DNA of 34,580 nt, taken from Sulfurimonadaceae bacterium (GTDB taxonomy: Bacteria; Campylobacterota; Campylobacteria; Campylobacterales; Sulfurimonadaceae). The stretch lies in the NCBI GenBank assembly GCA_028683835.1, contig JAQUHB010000028.1, positions 1 through 34,580 on the forward strand, written 5' to 3'. Under the pieces are notes generated by a model, which searched no databases, was not told the origin of the DNA, and worked only from the letters and a program-made list of their open reading frames with translations. Both the position numbers and the translations under genes were made by a program. Shown one piece after another: positions 30,315 through 34,580 of this stretch (the stretch's first letter is position 1; every line of letters starts with the position of its first letter).

Positions 30315-31611
30315 TTCGATTAATACAAAACTTCAGATTTATTTGCTATCGGCACTATTTGCTTTATTATTAGCCTCTGCATTGGCAATATACTATATAG
30401 ATAAAAAGCAAATTAATATTTTTTCCGATTTTGAGCTACAACAGGTTGCGGAACTTTTTATAAATATTGATTTATCTAATAAAGTTTTACCTCTTACAAA
30501 CGGGCCGTTGTTTAATTCTAAAGATGATTTTGCGATTGTACTTTGGAATCAAGATCATAATATTACACATATAAAAGGAATTGAAAAAAAATTTATTACG
30601 CAACCAAAACAAATTGGATTTTTCAACATATTTATCCATGATCAAGTTTGGAGAGCATATGTTATTCGTACAAACGATAGAACTATTGAAGCACTTCAGC
30701 CTAAATTTGTACAAGATAACTTTATTAAAGAAGTTGCATTCAAAATAACTTTTTTATTTTTTTTAATGTCGCCAATTCTAATTTATCTGATTCATAAGAC
30801 TGTTACGCAGGGACTAAAACCTATTTCAGAAATCAATAACCAGCTTGAAACTTCTGATCAAAATAATTTATCAACATTAAAGCTAAAATCAGTTCCTTTA
30901 GAATTGATTCCTTTAGTGTCTACATTAAATAAGTTATTTCATAAACTAAACTTAACATTAACTCAACAGAAAAATTTTATTGCCAATGCAGCGCATGAAT
31001 TAAGAACACCAATAATGGCTTTGAGTTTACAAATAGATCGTGTAAAAAATGCCAATAGTACTCAAGAATATGAAAATACTATCATGAATCTTGAGCTTGG
31101 TCTTGAACGAATTAATAGATTGGTTGGGCAACTACTTGTTTTAGCAAGATCTGAAAATCATTCCAATGATGTAAAAGATCAACCTGTGAGACTTGATAAA
31201 ATTTTAAGGCAAGTTATTATTCATTTTGCACCGCTAGCCGAAAAAATGCAAGTCGATTTGGGAGTAACACACATGGACGAATGTACTAGAACGATGGATC
31301 CAGTTGAAGTAGAAGCTATTTTTTCTAATCTCATTGATAATGCAATAAGATATACAAATAAAAATGGAATAGTTGATATTAGTTTTACTACTAATGAAAG
31401 GCATTGTGTGTTTAAAATCAAAGACACAGGGATTGGTTTAGAACTTGAAAATAGAGAAAAAATATTTGAACGTTTTTTTCGTGTCTCAAATACAACAACT
31501 GGGAGTGGATTGGGTTTATCAATTATAAATGAAATTTGTAAAAAATATAATATAAAAATTAAAATAGAAAGAAATAAACCTAGTGGCACAGTTTTTTTGA
31601 TTTATTTTTAA
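30295..31611 (+). CDS. Sensor histidine kinase (metal)
   Basis: 438 residues. Two membrane segments (about 14-33 and 148-167) enclose a periplasmic sensor of about 115 residues. Then come a HAMP-like linker, the H-box NAAHELRTPI with His234, N-box LIDNA (Asn349), DTGIG (377-381), FERFF and GSGLGLS (403-409). Complete kinase; partner of the regulator upstream. The start may be ATG 30295 or 30307. The sensor loop has few His and no Cys, so the ligand cannot be inferred. Confidence 0.94.
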   Translation: MFKKMTNSINTKLQIYLLSALFALLLASALAIYYIDKKQINIFSDFELQQVAELFINIDLSNKVLPLTNGPLFNSKDDFAIVLWNQDHNITHIKGIEKKFITQPKQIGFFNIFIHDQVWRAYVIRTNDRTIEALQPKFVQDNFIKEVAFKITFLFFLMSPILIYLIHKTVTQGLKPISEINNQLETSDQNNLSTLKLKSVPLELIPLVSTLNKLFHKLNLTLTQQKNFIANAAHELRTPIMALSLQIDRVKNANSTQEYENTIMNLELGLERINRLVGQLLVLARSENHSNDVKDQPVRLDKILRQVIIHFAPLAEKMQVDLGVTHMDECTRTMDPVEVEAIFSNLIDNAIRYTNKNGIVDISFTTNERHCVFKIKDTGIGLELENREKIFERFFRVSNTTTGSGLGLSIINEICKKYNIKIKIERNKPSGTVFLIYF

Positions 31612-31688
31612 TTTTATACTTAGAACATAATATAAATGATCTTAATGGAATAACTAATTTTATAGGCATATATCTAATTAGGTAACAT

Positions 31689-31902
31689 TTATTTGTTAAC
31701 AGTTTGATTATACTTTTTTTTATATTCATGTTTTTTTGTTGATGAAAGATGCTCATGAATCACATTTGACAGTTTGTTGGTTTGCATTTTTACATGTAAC
31801 TGATTGGCAGTCTCAATCTGTTTGGGTGACATTTTTTTTACGATAATTTCTCTTCTCACTAGGGCTTGTTTATATCCGTGTGATGCAGATGAATCATAAA
31901 GT
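31689..31902 (-). pseudogene. C-terminal fragment of a Sel1-repeat protein
   Basis: An open frame without a start runs from the Tn3 end at 31903 down to TAA 31691-31689: YDSSASHGYKQALVRREIIV, KKMSPKQIETANQLHVKM, then a polar tail to KKKYNQTVNK. The pattern (aAsxGyxxAxxrRxxxxkkMsPxQIexAxxLa) is the usual last Sel1 unit plus its C-cap. The gene was cut by the transposon end. The 77 bp between the kinase stop and this fragment hold no gene. Confidence 0.6.
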
Positions 31903-31985
31903 GGGGAGCCGACCTACAAAGAAACTTTTTTCCCTATACGTTTTAAAATTTGCTTAAACTACTCTATCAAACTTCTACAAGGTTC
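31903..31985. mobile_element. Tn3-type end, isolated
   Basis: GGGGAGCCGACCTACAAAG followed by a region with CCCTATACGTTTTAAAATTT parallels the end at 32509-32586 in the same orientation, but without tnpA. It separates the Sel1 fragment from the truncated cation diffusion gene. Confidence 0.6.
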
Positions 31986-31998
31986 TGTAAAATATTAC

Positions 31999-32508
31999 TC
32001 ATACCTTTGAAGTAATCTCCACAGTTATATGTACTAGCTCTTCATGTATAGAAAGAGCATCACGAAATTCTTGAGGTATCATGCCATTTTGACTCTCTAA
32101 TGCGAGAATCACGGAATATTTTCCTTTACCAACACGCCAAACATGCAAATCACTAATGCGTGCATCTGGGTCTACCTCGGCTATTACTTCGCGAACCTCT
32201 TCAACAACGAGATCATCCATATTTGCATCAAGAAGCACTCTTCCCGTATCACGTACTAAACCAAATGCCCATGCACTCACTAAAAAAGCACCAACAATTC
32301 CCATAACAGGATCAAGCCATGATGCACCCCATAATTTTCCTGCAAACAAAGCGATAATTGCTAACACCGAAGTTGCCGCATCTGTTAAAACGTGGATATA
32401 TGCCGAACGAAGGTTTAAATCATGATGATGATCATGCTCGTGATGGTGATCATGATGATGATCTCCTAGTAGCCATGCACAAACAAGATTAACGATAAGA
32501 CCAACCAT
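31999..32508 (-). pseudogene. 5'-truncated cation diffusion facilitator (DmeF/CzcD-like)
   Basis: The frame begins at ATG 32508, directly at the Tn3 end, with MVGLIVNLVCAWLLGDHHHD, a His-rich loop (HHHDHHHEHDHHHD), then SAYIHVLTDAATSVLAIIAL with the metal-site HxxxD of helix 5, and a cytoplasmic domain (SDLHVWRVGKGKYSVILALE). Helices 1-3 and most of 4, with the first metal-site pair, are missing, so about half of a CDF (normally about 300 residues) is left. Function is unlikely. Ends with TGA at 31999. Confidence 0.85.
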
Positions 32509-32586
32509 GGGCCTCCACCTACAAAGGGATTTTTATTCCCATGCGTTTTAAACTTAGCTTAAATTAACTCTCAGAGCCCTTACAAA
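32509..32586. mobile_element. Tn3-type terminal repeat beside tnpA
   Basis: GGGCCTCCACCTACAAAGGG and the following AT-rich part up to the tnpA stop. The same stretch recurs, inverted, at 19792-19870 and, in the same orientation, at 31903-31985. It marks one end of the transposon that continues past the window. Confidence 0.7.
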
Positions 32587-34580
32587 TCATTTTTCCATTT
32601 CAGTCTCTCTCATTGATACCGATAACGCTTTTATCGCTTCCATATCAAATTCATCTTCAATCGGCTTTTTTGTAAAGTCATATTCACCATAAAAGTTGAT
32701 ATGCTGCCAGTGGACGATAGAACCATTTTTGAGAGCATTGATGATTTTGTTTTGCTGCTCGGGATCTTTCTCTTTGGCAATAAGATTTGAAAAGTAAAGA
32801 TAGTTCCAGCAAATGATTGAGTTTTGAATCAGGCGAAGAGCATTGCTGGCAATATCTTGCTCTTCTTTGGTGGCATAGAAATATTCACCACTGTTTCCGA
32901 AAAAAACTGCTTTGGAAAATTTGTTTGCGCTTTCCACTTTATTGAGCTGTTTTTCAATCTGCTGCCGCAAGCTAACGTCGTCGATATAGTTGAGTAAAAA
33001 CTGTGTCTTGATAATACGCCCAAATTCTCTAAGCGCCTGATAGAGTTTATGTTTACGTGAATAGGACGTTAACCGTTTGAGAAGCTGTGATGCACTGACT
33101 CGGCGTTCTTTGATCGTAATCACCAGTCGGAGTATCTGCTCCCACTGCTCTTCGATTATCTGCGTGTTGATCTGTTTGATAGGCAAAAGTGTATAGCCGT
33201 TTTCTTTATAGAGTTTTTTAGGTTCAAATGCATAGAGCTGCTGATCTTTAAAGTTTTTAATACGAGGTGCAAACTCAAATCCTAAAAGATGCGTCAATGC
33301 AAATATCACTTCACTGTATCCAAATGTATCGGTAGAGTGGATATCACTTTGTATTACATCCTGATGCATCAATCCATCTATGACATATGCAGCTTCACGT
33401 TCACTCGCATTGATTACGGTCGTATAAAATAGGCGGTGAGATTCATCCACAAAGCTGTATCTGCTCACACCTCTTCCAAGTCCAAAGTATTTGAATGAAT
33501 AACCTGAATTGAGTGAATCGACACTAAGATTAAATTTTTGTCCATCGCTTGCAGTATGGTTCTTATTAGGATTAGATCGAAACAGTTTTGGTATATCAAG
33601 ATTTTCAGTAAATACCAGTACGGCATCATTAGCTTCTTGCAACATATCGGATGAGAGATACCATGTACGAATATGATCGATGTCATGAACTGATATTCCT
33701 TTGGAAATTTTTGCCATCTTTGGGATACTGATGTTACATCCATATCCTATGAGTGAAGCATAGAGTGCATTAGGCTTTGGAGCACGGTGATGCAAAGTCT
33801 TAGTGTGATGTAAAAACTTTGCACTATAGATTGATAGATTATCGATTTGTCGTAATACATCGATCAGAGGAATAAATCTTTCTTTGGGCAGATATACACC
33901 TATGGTATCATCGTTCTCATCTTTTTCAACCTTTGGAGTCTGTAATACAAATGACCCATCTCCTTTTGCATGAAAAAAAGAGTTGATCCCTTTTACAATG
34001 TTGCCATTGACGCTTCGGTAAATTCCATCTAGTTCACCTTTTAGATCACCGAGTGTGCTCGTAGGAGTATGCAACAGTTTCATATGATGCTGCTTGAGAT
34101 ATGAATCTTTATTTCGTTCATATTCTTCACTATCAATGAGATAATCGTTAAATGCTCGAAAGCGGTAAGAGTTTTTGAGATTCAGTGATCCAGATTTGAT
34201 TCCCTCTGCAATAGCGATAAAAAGAAACATCTTATAAAGAGAGATTCTAAACGGTTCATCTACACTGGTTTGAATTAGGGAGTTCTTTTCTTCCTCTGCC
34301 AAAAACTCCATAGGTAGTTTAGCAGTGACATTTGCTCCGGTTGTTTTAAAAAACTCAATCGCTTTTATTATCGATTTGTCAGATGATTTTTCATCGAACT
34401 CTAACGATTTGATGATATCTGAGACTCTGTTCTGAAGTTTGCGGGAGCGAGCTTCTAAAATAGAGTGATATCCGGTATGGTCTTCAAGCTCCTCGTGTGA
34501 GTCAAGGTATGGTTTCTTCTCCTCTTCATCAGCGATCATAGAATCGATATGTGCGCTAATGAGAGAAATTTTATCTCTAA
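32587..34580 (-). CDS. tnpA: Tn3-family transposase, N-terminus outside window
   Basis: About 663 C-terminal residues; the frame is open to the window end (upstream RDKISLISAHIDS), so the family's usual length of about 950-1000 is plausible. DDE region: SVHDIDHIRTWYLSSDMLQE, ASDGQKF (first Asp), HSTDTFGYSEVIFALTHLLG (second Asp), and ALREFGRIIKT/LNKVESANKFSKAVFFGNSG near the Glu. It performs replicative transposition between the terminal repeats. The tail is identical in outline to the broken copy at 19561. Confidence 0.93.
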   Translation of the reverse strand, partial: RDKISLISAHIDSMIADEEEKKPYLDSHEELEDHTGYHSILEARSRKLQNRVSDIIKSLEFDEKSSDKSIIKAIEFFKTTGANVTAKLPMEFLAEEEKNSLIQTSVDEPFRISLYKMFLFIAIAEGIKSGSLNLKNSYRFRAFNDYLIDSEEYERNKDSYLKQHHMKLLHTPTSTLGDLKGELDGIYRSVNGNIVKGINSFFHAKGDGSFVLQTPKVEKDENDDTIGVYLPKERFIPLIDVLRQIDNLSIYSAKFLHHTKTLHHRAPKPNALYASLIGYGCNISIPKMAKISKGISVHDIDHIRTWYLSSDMLQEANDAVLVFTENLDIPKLFRSNPNKNHTASDGQKFNLSVDSLNSGYSFKYFGLGRGVSRYSFVDESHRLFYTTVINASEREAAYVIDGLMHQDVIQSDIHSTDTFGYSEVIFALTHLLGFEFAPRIKNFKDQQLYAFEPKKLYKENGYTLLPIKQINTQIIEEQWEQILRLVITIKERRVSASQLLKRLTSYSRKHKLYQALREFGRIIKTQFLLNYIDDVSLRQQIEKQLNKVESANKFSKAVFFGNSGEYFYATKEEQDIASNALRLIQNSIICWNYLYFSNLIAKEKDPEQQNKIINALKNGSIVHWQHINFYGEYDFTKKPIEDEFDMEAIKALSVSMRETEMEK

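Noticed and set aside
31999-32508. CDF gene as an intact short exporter
   Set aside because: First helices with half of the metal site are absent and the start coincides with a transposon end.

Overview
The window looks like a large stretch of a plasmid from a Campylobacterota bacterium (Sulfurimonas/Sulfuricurvum/Arcobacter-like). This is inferred from AT-rich DNA, extended -10 promoters, an epsilon-type HU protein, and a Czn/Czc metal efflux operon in the C-B-A order known from Helicobacter. An iteron origin with a Rep_3 initiator and ParAB indicates a plasmid. No chromosomal core protein gene is seen, which makes an RNase P RNA-like gene in the accessory part unexpected.

Layout. (1) 1-4701, minus strand: a tight operon of about 14 mostly tiny genes with stop/start overlaps (ATGA, TAATG). 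Most encode short membrane proteins, coiled coils or two-cysteine domains, plus one WGR-domain protein; a dead copy of one gene lies at 453-530. (2) 4702-5957: an operator-like region and a divergent pair made of a single-TRD HsdS-like protein and a small membrane protein. (3) 5958-9679: replication and partition. Rep is bracketed by 14 iterons in two opposed blocks, followed by parA-parB with two copies of a perfect palindrome and an HU gene that appears to start at ATA. (4) 9680-12153: a decayed DUF1294 gene, a small lipoprotein, a DUF4282-like membrane protein, an internally deleted IS5-type element and a secreted zinc metallopeptidase that also seems to start at ATA. (5) 12395-14938: three unrecognised minus-strand genes with an AT-rich repeat block between them. 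(6) 15062-19556: an AAA_14/DUF4143 ATPase with an XRE protein, a PIF1-type helicase with a small partner, and a HigBA toxin-antitoxin pair.

(7) 19561-34580: mobile and metal-resistance DNA. It starts with a Tn3-family end carrying a broken tnpA tail, then res-tnpR, IS3 debris, an APC permease, the RNase P RNA-like gene, and a four-gene efflux operon (outer membrane channel, adaptor, RND pump, lipoprotein). The operon is divergent from a two-component system, with a 19-bp inverted repeat between them. It closes with a Sel1-protein fragment, a 5'-truncated cation diffusion facilitator and a Tn3 transposase running off the edge. Tn3-type terminal sequences occur at five places, so this part was assembled by repeated transposition and deletion.

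How it works together: Rep/iterons and ParAB maintain the replicon, and HigBA probably stabilises it. The RS-CBA cluster would sense a divalent metal and export it from periplasm and cytoplasm to the outside. The small-gene operon has no recognisable function from the sequence and is the least explained protein-coding part; the RNase P RNA-like gene is the most unexpected single feature.
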